The notes under the pieces: generated by a model | What the model saw: the letters and a program-made list of their open reading frames with translations, nothing else | What the model was told of the DNA's origin: nothing | The model's database searches: none | Shown: positions 25,571 through 33,270 of the stretch, piece by piece | Layout of the letters: each line of letters starts with the position of its first letter | Numbering within the stretch: position 1 is the first letter of the stretch | Program-made: the position numbers and the translations under genes | NCBI RefSeq assembly: GCF_017876625.1 | Contig: NZ_JAGIOH010000001.1 | Location: forward strand, 6,841,501 to 6,905,500 | Origin: Streptomyces syringium | GTDB taxonomy: Bacteria > Actinomycetota > Actinomycetes > Streptomycetales > Streptomycetaceae | DNA: 64,000 bases | Reading direction: 5' to 3'

Positions 25571-26573
25571 TTCCCGTGTCGGGCTGGCATCCGCCGCCCT
25601 GTGGCTGCCCGCGGGCCGCTGTACCACCGAGGACGCGCTGGTCGACGGCGTTCTCACGGCCGATCAGGACGTCCCGCCCGGTGTCGACTCCGTGCCCGAG
25701 GGCCAGGGCGAGTCGGCGGAGGACATGGCGGCCCAGGCGGTGCTCCGGGCCCTGGCCGGTGCCGACCGGCCGATGAGCGACGTGGATCTCCTGGCGTATG
25801 CCTGGGCCGTGCGTTGCGCAGAGCATCCCTATTCCCCGCCCCACCGGCTGGCCAAGCAACTGTCGGCCGGGGACTGCTTGCCGGTCGGCCTGCTCCAGGG
25901 GTGCAACGGCGGCGCGGCGGCGGTGGAGACCGCCGTGACCCGCATGCTCACGGACGAACGCGTCCGCGTGGCTGTGGCGGTCACCTCCGACACCTTCGCC
26001 GCCTACGGCAGCCGACGCTGGACGGAGCCCACCATGATGGTCGTCGGCGACGGGGCCGCGGCGGTGGTGCTCGTCCGGGGACCGGGCCGTCTCGCGCTGG
26101 TGGCCATGGCCACCAGCGGGCACACCTGCGCCGACATCATGGAAGCCGGTCAGGACATCCGGGTCCGGGCCCCCGGAGCGGGTGGCTTTGCCGCGCGCCC
26201 TTCCGACAGGTCGCTCAGCGAGGCCGCGCACAGCGTGGAATATCTCGGGCACTGCGTGAACAGGGCCGTGCGTCACGCCCTGGCGGACGCCGGCCTGGAG
26301 GCCGGCGATCCGGGCATCTCGGCGGTGTTACTGCCCCGCCTGGCGGATCCCTTCACCGAGTCCTTCGTCCGGCCGGCCCTGCCCGAACCGCTCAGGTCCA
26401 AGGCCAGGATCCCCGACCCGCACACCGGCCACCTGGGAGCGGGCGACACGCTCGCCAACCTGGAGTACGCCCTCAGGTGCGCGATGCCCGCCCCCGGCGA
26501 GCACCTTCTCGTCGTCAACGGCGGTCAGGGGGTGGCCGCCTCCTGTCTGGTGCTCGCCCCGGGCACCGGCTGA
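25560..26573 (+). CDS. KASIII-like protein, probably an acyltransferase rather than a condensing enzyme
   Basis: 337 residues, thiolase fold. The acyl-binding Cys115 is present (LLQGCNGGAA). The place of the FabH His-Gln-Ala-Asn motif reads LLPRLADPFTES, without a His. The region where FabH has its Asn instead reads TGHLGAGD. A Cys/His/Asp arrangement of this sort is what KASIII-like acyltransferases such as CerJ and ChlB3 show; they move a finished acyl chain onto a hydroxyl or carrier instead of decarboxylating malonyl-ACP. It starts at 25560, overlapping the MMPL stop by 11 bp. In cluster 1 it is the best candidate for joining two acyl parts. The acyltransferase assignment is an inference from residues; a condensing role remains possible. 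Confidence 0.75.
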   Translation: MRIDSRVGLASAALWLPAGRCTTEDALVDGVLTADQDVPPGVDSVPEGQGESAEDMAAQAVLRALAGADRPMSDVDLLAYAWAVRCAEHPYSPPHRLAKQLSAGDCLPVGLLQGCNGGAAAVETAVTRMLTDERVRVAVAVTSDTFAAYGSRRWTEPTMMVVGDGAAAVVLVRGPGRLALVAMATSGHTCADIMEAGQDIRVRAPGAGGFAARPSDRSLSEAAHSVEYLGHCVNRAVRHALADAGLEAGDPGISAVLLPRLADPFTESFVRPALPEPLRSKARIPDPHTGHLGAGDTLANLEYALRCAMPAPGEHLLVVNGGQGVAASCLVLAPGTG

Positions 26574-26592
26574 CCGGCCCGGACGGGGCCGG
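26574..26592. terminator. short hairpin between convergent genes
   Basis: CCGGCCC at 26574-26580 pairs with GGGCCGG at 26586-26592 around a five-base loop. It lies directly after the KASIII-like stop and just before the end of the convergent ketosynthase gene, so it could end transcription from both sides. There is no T-run, as is usual in streptomycetes. Confidence 0.5.
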
Positions 26593-26605
26593 CAGGACGG
26601 GTGGC

Positions 26606-27829
26606 TCAGGAGTCGGTGAAGACGACGACCGTGTTGTGCCCCCCGAAGCCGAACGAATTGCTCATCACCGACCGGAGAGCCGCCTGCCGTCGGCACGTGC
26701 GGACGACGTCCAGGTCGATGGCGGCATCCTGCCGGTCCAGGTTCAGGGTGGGCGGGATCGTCTGCTCAGCCAGGGAGAGCACGGCGACGGCGGACTCGAT
26801 GGCGCCCGCCGCCCCCAGAGCGTGGCCCAGCTGGCTCTTGAGGGCGGTGACCGGGGGTACGTCCAGGAAGAGCCGGCCGAGGGCGTGTGCCTCCGCCAGG
26901 TCCCCGGCGGGGGTCGAGGTCGCGTGGGCGCTGACATGGTCGATGTCGCCGGGCGCGAGGCCGGCGTCGGCAAGTGCGGCCCTCATTGCCTGCTCGGCAC
27001 CGCGGCCCTCGGGTTCGGGTGCCGCGTAGTGGAACGCGTCGCAGCTGGAGCCGTGGCCTGCCAGGAACGCGCGGGGAACGACGCTGCGGGCGCTCGCGTC
27101 CTCGCACCGTTCCAGGACGAGGACGCCGGCGCCCTCGCCCAGCACCAGCCCGTCGCGGTCCGCGTCGAAGGGCCGGCAGGCGGATTCCGGGGCGTCACTG
27201 CGGCGGGACAGCGCCCGCGCCCTCGCGAGGAGGATCACGTGCACGAGAGTCCGCGCCGACTCCGAACCGCCGGTGATCGCCACGTCACAGGCCCCGGAGC
27301 GCAGCAGTTCACACCCGAGGGCGATGGCCTGGTTCCCGGCGGCACAGGCGCTCGACAGGGCAAGGCTCGGCCCCCGTGCGCCGAGGTCGAGGGCGACTTC
27401 CGCGACGGGGGCGCTGGTGCCGGACCGCAGCGCGGTCTGGGGAGACACCCGTTCGGGGTGGCCCTGCATGTGGGACATGAAGTCCTCGGCCAGGGCGGGC
27501 GTCGAGGTGCCGGAGGCGCCCAGCAGGACCGCCACCCGGTCCGCGGGCCAGTCCTCGGGGTCGAGCCCGGCGTCGGCGACGGCCTCCCGCGCGGCGATGA
27601 CCGCCATCTGGGAGAAGCGGTCCATGCGCCCGCTGAGGCGGCGGCCGAGCGCCCGGTCGGGACGCAGATCCGGTACGGCGTAGGAGAAGTCGACCGGCAG
27701 TCCGCGCAGTTGGGGATCGGGTGCGGCGGTGACACGGCCCGCGCAGAGCGTCTCGAACGTCGCGGTGGCTCCGATGCCTGCGGGGGTGACCAGGCCGACG
27801 CCCGTCACGACGACGGACGGCCGGGTCAC
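26606..27829 (-). CDS. FabF-like beta-ketoacyl-ACP synthase (first of three in cluster 1)
   Basis: 407 residues, full-length KASII fold. The catalytic set is intact: Cys162 in SSACAAGNQAI, His in SAHATSTPAGD near residue 300, His in KSQLGHALGAAG near residue 335. The C-terminal SNSFGFGGHN is the family signature. It is therefore a condensing enzyme and not a chain-length factor, which lacks the Cys. The GTG start at 27829 overlaps the stop of the upstream ACP gene in a GTGA, so ACP and ketosynthase are probably made in step and work as a pair. The three FabF-like proteins share an unusual N-terminal pattern (LPVDFSY here, LPVDFCC and LPVDFSC in the others), suggesting they arose by duplication. 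Confidence 0.88.
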   Translation of the reverse strand: MTRPSVVVTGVGLVTPAGIGATATFETLCAGRVTAAPDPQLRGLPVDFSYAVPDLRPDRALGRRLSGRMDRFSQMAVIAAREAVADAGLDPEDWPADRVAVLLGASGTSTPALAEDFMSHMQGHPERVSPQTALRSGTSAPVAEVALDLGARGPSLALSSACAAGNQAIALGCELLRSGACDVAITGGSESARTLVHVILLARARALSRRSDAPESACRPFDADRDGLVLGEGAGVLVLERCEDASARSVVPRAFLAGHGSSCDAFHYAAPEPEGRGAEQAMRAALADAGLAPGDIDHVSAHATSTPAGDLAEAHALGRLFLDVPPVTALKSQLGHALGAAGAIESAVAVLSLAEQTIPPTLNLDRQDAAIDLDVVRTCRRQAALRSVMSNSFGFGGHNTVVVFTDS

Positions 27830-28092
27830 CGGGTGGTGTCCTCGCTGCCGCGGGAGGGGCAGTGGTCCGCCAGGGCGCCCTCGACGAGTTCACCGAGGGT
27901 GATGTCCGCGGTGGCCGGGATCCGGTCGATGTCGATGTCCATGATCACTGCGAGCTCCACCAGCTCCAGGGAGTCGAGCCCGAGTGTGCTCACGGAGGTG
28001 TGGGGGGTGAGGGACGACGACGGGATGTCGAAGCGTTCGTCGAGGACTTCCAGCAACCGGGACAGTGCTGTGTCGGTGGGGGAATCCGCCAT
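27826..28092 (-). CDS. acyl carrier protein (cluster 1, first copy)
   Basis: 88 residues, acidic, with the phosphopantetheine Ser in LGLDSLELVEL near residue 39. It is a free-standing ACP and would need a PPTase; the one at 56.3 kb is the only one visible. ATG at 28092. Its stop overlaps the start of the adjacent ketosynthase by four bases, and it lies 62 bp downstream of the SDR gene on the same strand, giving an SDR-ACP-KAS operon. Acidic residues after the Ser (IMDIDIDRIP) are typical of carriers for discrete type II enzymes. Confidence 0.9.
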   Translation of the reverse strand: MADSPTDTALSRLLEVLDERFDIPSSSLTPHTSVSTLGLDSLELVELAVIMDIDIDRIPATADITLGELVEGALADHCPSRGSEDTTR

Positions 28093-28154
28093 GGCACTCA
28101 CTCCAGACAGGGGGGCGGGACACGGGGGCCGGGACGCGGAGGAGCGGGCCGGCG

Positions 28155-29021
28155 TCAGCGGGAGACGTCCCCGCACGGGACGGTGCCGCGCAGGCCGGTG
28201 GCCCGCCGCAGGAAGGCATCGCTCAGCGGCTGGGGCACAAAGGGGTTGATGCGGGTGAGGAAGGACTCCCGGCCGGTCAGATAGCGCGCTCGCGGTCGGC
28301 GTGCGGTGACCGCACGGCACACCACGCGGGCGGCGTCCTCCGCCGGGCGGAAGGGGCGGAGGCGTTCGAGGTAGCGCGAGGTCGAGGCGTAGGCGTCCTG
28401 GAACGGTGAGGTGCCGTCGGCCGCCAGCCGGGCCAGCCGGCGCTGGGCGTCGGGCACCATCGGCGTTTCGTGGAACCCCGGTTCTACCACGCTCACAGAC
28501 ACGCCGTACCGCGCGCTCTCCATGCGGAGCGAGTCGCTCAGTGCTTCCAGAGCGTGTTTGCTCGCCGCGTACCAGCCGTTGAACGGGGAGGCCACCAGGC
28601 CGGCGTGGGACGTGACGTTGACGATGCGGCCGCTGCCCCGGCGGCGCATGGCGGGAAGGGCCAGCCGGCAGAGCCGGAAGGGGCCGAGGAGGTTGACCTC
28701 CAGGAGGTAACGGGCCTCCTCTTCGGCGATGTCCTCGACGGCGCCCATGAGTTCGGTACCGGCGTTGTTGACCACGGCCCAGGGGCCGCCACCGGTGAGA
28801 CGCCCGATATGGGCGAACGCCTCCTCGCAGCTGTCGGGATCCGCCACGTCCAACAGGACGGTCCGCATCGGCGCGCCGTGGCTGTCCGCCGCGGCGATCA
28901 GATCCTCCGCCTTGTCGGCGGAGCGCACGGTGCCGAGAACGTCGTAGCCCCGGCAGGCCAGTTCGACCGCGGTCGCTCTGCCGATGCCGCTGCTCGCTCC
29001 GGTGACGACCACACTGTGCAT
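28155..29021 (-). CDS. SDR-family NAD(P)-dependent reductase
   Basis: Classical short-chain dehydrogenase, 288 residues. The cofactor loop is TGASSGIG near residue 7, NNAG near residue 86, catalytic Ser in NVTSHAG near residue 140, and the YAASK pair near residue 153. The C-terminal 90 residues (SRYLERLRPFRPAED onward) are longer than in FabG and resemble SDRs acting on lipids or alcohols. First gene of the leftward SDR-ACP-KAS operon; a GGGGGG stretch sits about nine bases before the ATG at 29021. It may reduce a beta-keto group on the discrete ACP or a ketone in the finished product. Confidence 0.85.
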   Translation of the reverse strand: MHSVVVTGASSGIGRATAVELACRGYDVLGTVRSADKAEDLIAAADSHGAPMRTVLLDVADPDSCEEAFAHIGRLTGGGPWAVVNNAGTELMGAVEDIAEEEARYLLEVNLLGPFRLCRLALPAMRRRGSGRIVNVTSHAGLVASPFNGWYAASKHALEALSDSLRMESARYGVSVSVVEPGFHETPMVPDAQRRLARLAADGTSPFQDAYASTSRYLERLRPFRPAEDAARVVCRAVTARRPRARYLTGRESFLTRINPFVPQPLSDAFLRRATGLRGTVPCGDVSR

Positions 29022-29273
29022 CTACGGATTCCCCCCGTCGGCAGCGCGGATGGCCGGTGCTCCGGCCGTGCCGTGACATCATCCGGTCATCAGGTCCACG
29101 CTGAGCCCTACCCATGTGCCGCGCGGTAAATTCCCTTTGATATCCACCGAGCCGGGGAATCATAAAGTCGGATAGTCGTATGTAGCTGCGTTGGGTTGTG
29201 TGCTTGCGCAGGGCGGGTAGGGATGACTGCCTGACGCAGAGCGGTGCGCGCGATCCGTGAACGGTGGTGGGGC
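29022..29273. promoter_or_regulatory. divergent promoter region of the dissociated KAS/ACP operons
   Basis: 252 bases between the leftward SDR operon and the rightward KASIII operon. An AT-rich section at about 29127-29182 includes CTTTGAT (29136-29142), the complement of an ATCAAAG element in front of the type I PKS. No gene is visible. Both dissociated operons must be controlled from here. Confidence 0.4.
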
Positions 29274-30281
29274 ATGGAACAGCGTGTGTACAGCAGAATA
29301 TCCGCGGTGGCGGCACATCTTCCCGAACGGGTGCTCTCCACCGGTGAATTGGAAGAGCGGATAGCAAAGAACAGCCCCGGCTTCGATGTCCCGCGCGGAA
29401 TGATCGAGCGGCTGACGGGGGTGGCGTCCCGGCATGTACGGCCCGACGGCTGGGACGCCTCCGACCTGGCCGTGGCCGCGTCCCGGAAGGCGCTCGCCGA
29501 CGCCGGGTGCGACACCGCGGCCGTCGACCTGCTGATCTTCTCGGCCATGAGCATGGACGTGCTGGAGCCGGCGACGGCCCATATCGTGGCGGACAAACTC
29601 GGCGCCCGCTGCCCTGTGTTCGATGTGAAGAACGCGTGCAACAGCTTCCTCAACGCGCTGGAAGTCGGTGACTCCCTGATCAGGACCGGGTCCTACCGGC
29701 GCATCTTGGTCTGCTGCGGAGAGTCCGTCACGCAATTCGCCCGGACCTCGGTGTCGAGCCCCCGTGAATTCGTCGAGTCCGTGACCGGGTACACGCTCTC
29801 CGACGCCGGCGCCGCCGTCGTGTTGGAGGCGTCCACCGAGCCGGGAATCGCCGGCTTCGTCTTCTCCGCCCTGTCATCCGTATGGAAGGCGGGAGTGCTG
29901 CCTTTCCCCGGCTCCGCCGGCCGGTGTGGAGACCGGCCGAAATTCCGGCTGGCCGACATGGTGAAGGGATTTCATGAGCTCTTTCGTGCGGATCTCGCCC
30001 GTCAAGTCGAGCAACGCATCGGTGGGACGATGGACGAGGTCTCCCTGTTCTGCGTCCATCTTGCCTCGGCCCACCTCATCTCCGACTTCTGCGCCACTGC
30101 CGGAATCCCGCGCTCGCGGGTGATGACCACCATCGCCTCGCACGGCAACACGGCGGCCGCCACCTTGCCACTGCAACTCGACAAAGCCCTCCGGGAAGGA
30201 AGGCTGCACCGGGGTGACATCGCCGTTCTGGTCGGCCATGCCAGCGGAATCAGCTATGGAATCCTCGGGGTCCGGGTGTGA
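29274..30281 (+). CDS. FabH-like beta-ketoacyl synthase III
   Basis: 335 residues, thiolase fold with the canonical condensing residues: Cys122 in VKNACNSFLNAL, a His in CVHLASAH near residue 260 at the FabH His position, and Asn in SHGNTAAATLPL near residue 287. It should start a chain by condensing an acyl-CoA with malonyl-ACP. The N-terminus (YSRISAVAAHLPERVLSTGELE) is standard. ATG at 29274 is chosen over an in-frame GTG at 29244 because the homologous part begins here and a GGTGGTGGGG stretch precedes it. First gene of a rightward operon KASIII-ACP-KAS-KAS. It keeps the residues that the other KASIII-like protein has lost, so the two probably have different jobs. Confidence 0.87.
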   Translation: MEQRVYSRISAVAAHLPERVLSTGELEERIAKNSPGFDVPRGMIERLTGVASRHVRPDGWDASDLAVAASRKALADAGCDTAAVDLLIFSAMSMDVLEPATAHIVADKLGARCPVFDVKNACNSFLNALEVGDSLIRTGSYRRILVCCGESVTQFARTSVSSPREFVESVTGYTLSDAGAAVVLEASTEPGIAGFVFSALSSVWKAGVLPFPGSAGRCGDRPKFRLADMVKGFHELFRADLARQVEQRIGGTMDEVSLFCVHLASAHLISDFCATAGIPRSRVMTTIASHGNTAAATLPLQLDKALREGRLHRGDIAVLVGHASGISYGILGVRV

Positions 30282-30311
30282 CCGGACCCCGTCGCGAAGG
30301 AGGTCGTCACC

Positions 30312-30578
30312 ATGCCCGGTGTCTATGACGCGGTGTTCGGTGTGCTGACCGGGACACTGGCCGTGCCCCCGGCCGAGGTGGGCCCCCAGCGGCAACTGGA
30401 CGCTCTCCACCTCGACTCCCTGGCCAGGGCCGAACTGGCCCTGACGCTCAAGGAGCTCCTCGGAGTGCCCTGTTCCGACCATGACGTCCCCGCGACGGCC
30501 ACGGTGGGTGGTCTCGCCGCGCTCCTGGATGACCGGCTGGCCGACAGAACGCGGGCTCCCGGCGGCGAGGCGCCGTGA
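30312..30578 (+). CDS. acyl carrier protein (cluster 1, second copy)
   Basis: 88 residues, phosphopantetheine Ser in ALHLDSLARAEL near residue 36. It differs clearly from the first ACP of this cluster, so the two may carry different chains. An AAGGAGG site precedes the ATG at 30312, and the stop overlaps the start of the next ketosynthase in GTGA, the same ACP-KAS coupling as in the leftward operon. Confidence 0.88.
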   Translation: MPGVYDAVFGVLTGTLAVPPAEVGPQRQLDALHLDSLARAELALTLKELLGVPCSDHDVPATATVGGLAALLDDRLADRTRAPGGEAP

Positions 30579-31798
30579 CTCCGCCGGGCGTCGCCGTCAC
30601 CGGCATCGGACTGGTCACCCCCGGCGGGATCGGCCGTGAGGCCACCTGGCAGCGGGTCTGCTCCGGCGCCGGAACCGCCGCCCTGTCGCCCGAACTCCGA
30701 GACCTACCCGTCGACTTCTGCTGCTCCGTTCCGCCGCTGGACCAGGCCCTCGCACGCCTGCGCCGCAAGGCATGGCGGCTGGACCGCTGCGCACAGATCG
30801 CGTTGATCGCCGCGCGCGAGGCCGTGGCGGATGCGGCACTCGACCCGGCCGCATGGGACGCCGCGCGTGTCGGTGTGATCCTCGGTACCGGTTTCGGCGG
30901 CACCGGGAGTCTCTGGGCCCAGCAGGCACGCCTGCGCGACAAGGGCCCGGAGTACGTCTCCCCGCTCCTGCACCCCAGGAGCCTGGCCAATATGCCGGCC
31001 GGCGAGGTCGCCCTGGAATTCGGGGCGTTGGGACCCAGCCTCGCCACGGTGACGGCCTGCGCGTCCGGCGCCGACGCCCTGGTCGCCGCACGGGGGTGGC
31101 TCCTCGCCGGCCTCTGCGACATCGTTCTGGCCGGGGGGACAGAAGCCGCCAACACGCCCTTGAGCGTTGTCGGCTTCCACCAGCTGGGCGCCCTGTCCGG
31201 ACACCGGGACGATCCCGCCTCCGCCTCGCGCCCGTTCGACGCCGACCGCGATGGATTCGTCATGGCGGAGGCCGCCGCCGTACTGGTGCTGGAACGAGCG
31301 GACCACGCGCGGGCTCGCGGAGCCCCGGTGCGTGCCGTGCTCGCGGGATGCGGTGCCTCCACCGACGCCCATCACCCCACGGCGCCCCACCCCGGGGGAG
31401 CGGGGGCCCGACGGGCGCTTCAGCAGGCGCTGACGGCGGCGGGGATGTCGTCGCACGAGGTCGGGCACGTCAATGCGCACGGCACCGGCACGCCGCTGGG
31501 CGACGCCATCGAAGCCCGCGTCATCAGCGACTGTCTTCCCCATGGGCCGAGCGTCACAGCGACCAAGGGGGTGCTGGGGCACTCACTGGGCGCCGCGGGG
31601 GCGGTGGAGGCCGCGGTGACGGTGCTGACGATGCAGCAGGCGCTGGTGCCACCGGTCGCCAACCTGCGGAGAGCCGACCCGGACGTGTCCGTCGACCTCG
31701 TCCTGGACAAACCCCGCCCGCAGCAGGTGGACCTGGCCGTCAGCAACTCGTTCGGGTTCGGCGGACACAACACCGTGCTGGTGTTCCGTCGGCCGTGA
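30575..31798 (+). CDS. FabF-like beta-ketoacyl-ACP synthase (second of three)
   Basis: 407 residues, KASII fold. Cys162 in TACASGADAL, His in NAHGTGTPLGD, His in KGVLGHSLGAAG, and SNSFGFGGHN near the end, so it looks catalytically complete. The GTG start at 30575 overlaps the ACP stop. The gate loop and residues around the Cys differ from the first copy (GTGFGGTGS instead of GASGTSTPA near residue 104), which may mean a different chain-length range. It is followed after 51 bp by a third ketosynthase on the same strand. Confidence 0.88.
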   Translation: MTPPGVAVTGIGLVTPGGIGREATWQRVCSGAGTAALSPELRDLPVDFCCSVPPLDQALARLRRKAWRLDRCAQIALIAAREAVADAALDPAAWDAARVGVILGTGFGGTGSLWAQQARLRDKGPEYVSPLLHPRSLANMPAGEVALEFGALGPSLATVTACASGADALVAARGWLLAGLCDIVLAGGTEAANTPLSVVGFHQLGALSGHRDDPASASRPFDADRDGFVMAEAAAVLVLERADHARARGAPVRAVLAGCGASTDAHHPTAPHPGGAGARRALQQALTAAGMSSHEVGHVNAHGTGTPLGDAIEARVISDCLPHGPSVTATKGVLGHSLGAAGAVEAAVTVLTMQQALVPPVANLRRADPDVSVDLVLDKPRPQQVDLAVSNSFGFGGHNTVLVFRRP

Positions 31799-31849
31799 CC
31801 GTCGCCGTTCGCTCGAGAACCGTCTGCCCGAGGTAGAGGAGACACCGCT

Positions 31850-33085
31850 GTGCGGCGCACCGACGAGCCGGCTGACCTTGTCGTGACCGGCCTGGGGCTG
31901 GTGACCCCGGCGGGAATCGGGGCCGAGGCCACATGGAGAGGACTGCTCACGGCACGCCCCACTGCCGGGAGCGATCCGCTGCTGGCCGGGCTGCCGGTGG
32001 ACTTCTCGTGCCGTGTCCCCGGCTTCGACGGTGCCGGACTGCTCGGCCGCCGCCTGGCCGCCAGACTCGACCGGGCCGGCATGTACGCCCTGGTGGCGGC
32101 CCGGGAAGCGATGACCGACGCCGGGCTGGACAGTCCCCTCCGGGATGCCTCGCGGGTGGCGGTCGTCCTGGGAGTCGGGACATGCAGCTTCGACACCTAC
32201 GAAGCGGAGTTCGCCAAGCTCGCGCGCGGGCGGCCCGACAAGGTCTCACCCCTGGCCGTCATCCGCAGTGTGCCCAGCATGATCCCCGCCGAAGTCGCCC
32301 TCGACCTCGGTGCCCGCGGGCCGAACCTCGCGGTCTCGACGGCCTGCGCCTCCGGCACCAGTGCGCTGGGGGTCGCCCAGGACCTGTTGCGGGGCGGCCG
32401 GTGCGACGTCGTGCTCGCCGGGGGCGCCGAGTCGGTGTGTGCGCGCGTGCCGGCGACCTGCTTCCATCAGATGCAGGCGCTGTCCCGGCGCAGGCACGAC
32501 CCGGCCGCCGCGTCCCGGCCCTTCGACCGCGACCGTGACGGCTTCGTCCTCTCCGAGGGAGCCGGAATCCTCGTCCTCGAGCGCGCTGCCCACGCCCGCG
32601 CCAGGGGTGCCCGCCCCCGGGCCCGCTTCGCCGGGTACGGCGCCTCCTGCGACGCCCACCACCCGGCGATGCCCCACCCGGAAGGGCGCGGCGCCGCCGA
32701 TGCCATACGCGCTGCCCTCGCGGACGGGGGGCTCTCCTGCCGGGACATCGGCCACGTCAACGCGCACGGAACAGCGACACGACAGAACGACCTGGCCGAG
32801 TACGAGGCACTGCGGCGGGTCTTCGCCGACCCGCCTCCGGTGACGTCGCTCAAGGGCACCCTCGGGCACGCCGTCGGAGGGGCGGGCGGTATCGAGGCGG
32901 CCTGCACCGTACTCACACTGGAACACCAGATGGTCCCCCCGACAGCCAACCTCGACGACCAGGACCCGGCGATCCGGCTCGATGTGGTCCGTGACGCACC
33001 ACGTGCGATGGCCATGTCGGCGGCCATCAGCAGCTCGTTCGGCTTCGGCGGACAGAACGCGGTGGTGGCCTTCACCGTTCCGTAG
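31850..33085 (+). CDS. FabF-like beta-ketoacyl-ACP synthase (third of three)
   Basis: 411 residues, KASII fold. Cys166 in STACASGTSAL, His in NAHGTATRQND near residue 307, His in KGTLGHAVGGAG near residue 340, SSSFGFGGQN near the end. HGTATRQND departs from the usual HGTGTPxGD, losing the Pro and Gly-Asp turn; this pattern occurs in some ketosynthases of dissociated polyketide pathways. Start GTG at 31850 follows AGAGGAG. Last gene of the KASIII-ACP-KAS-KAS operon and the right end of cluster 1. Two adjacent ketosynthases can form a KS/chain-length-factor pair, but both keep the Cys here. Confidence 0.86.
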   Translation: MRRTDEPADLVVTGLGLVTPAGIGAEATWRGLLTARPTAGSDPLLAGLPVDFSCRVPGFDGAGLLGRRLAARLDRAGMYALVAAREAMTDAGLDSPLRDASRVAVVLGVGTCSFDTYEAEFAKLARGRPDKVSPLAVIRSVPSMIPAEVALDLGARGPNLAVSTACASGTSALGVAQDLLRGGRCDVVLAGGAESVCARVPATCFHQMQALSRRRHDPAAASRPFDRDRDGFVLSEGAGILVLERAAHARARGARPRARFAGYGASCDAHHPAMPHPEGRGAADAIRAALADGGLSCRDIGHVNAHGTATRQNDLAEYEALRRVFADPPPVTSLKGTLGHAVGGAGGIEAACTVLTLEHQMVPPTANLDDQDPAIRLDVVRDAPRAMAMSAAISSSFGFGGQNAVVAFTVP

Positions 33086-33270
33086 GGCCCCAAGCCCCGC
33101 GTTCGCGAAGCGGTAGTGCATTCAACTGGCTGAGACGCCGGCGCGCAGGCGGCGTACGCCCTCCTGTAGCTCGTACCACCCGCTGGAGTACGGCGGCGGT
33201 GCCGCTGATGGTGCGGCCGTTCAAGGCGCCCATCAGCAGCACCACCCAGGGGCGTCGCGCCCGGCCGGTC
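33086..33270. other. cluster 1 right boundary, gene remnant possible
   Basis: 185 bases between the last ketosynthase and the convergent esterase. On the minus strand a short open stretch (about 33120-33185) reads like the tail of a protein, ending GVRRLRAGVSAS-stop, but has no start and no identifiable family. It could be a scar of a deleted gene at the cluster edge or chance. Confidence 0.25.

Noticed and set aside
23333..25657. Long minus-strand frame opposite the MMPL gene
   Set aside because: Composition is hydrophilic, Gln/His/Arg-rich and meaningless, while the plus strand gives an ideal membrane transporter.
30575..33085. Adjacent ketosynthases as a classical KS-alpha/chain-length-factor pair for an aromatic polyketide
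   Set aside because: Both keep the catalytic Cys, and no aromatase, cyclase or minimal-PKS gene order is present.
33086..33270. Pseudogene at the right edge of cluster 1
   Set aside because: Only about 20 codons look protein-like and no family can be named; recorded as a possibility only.
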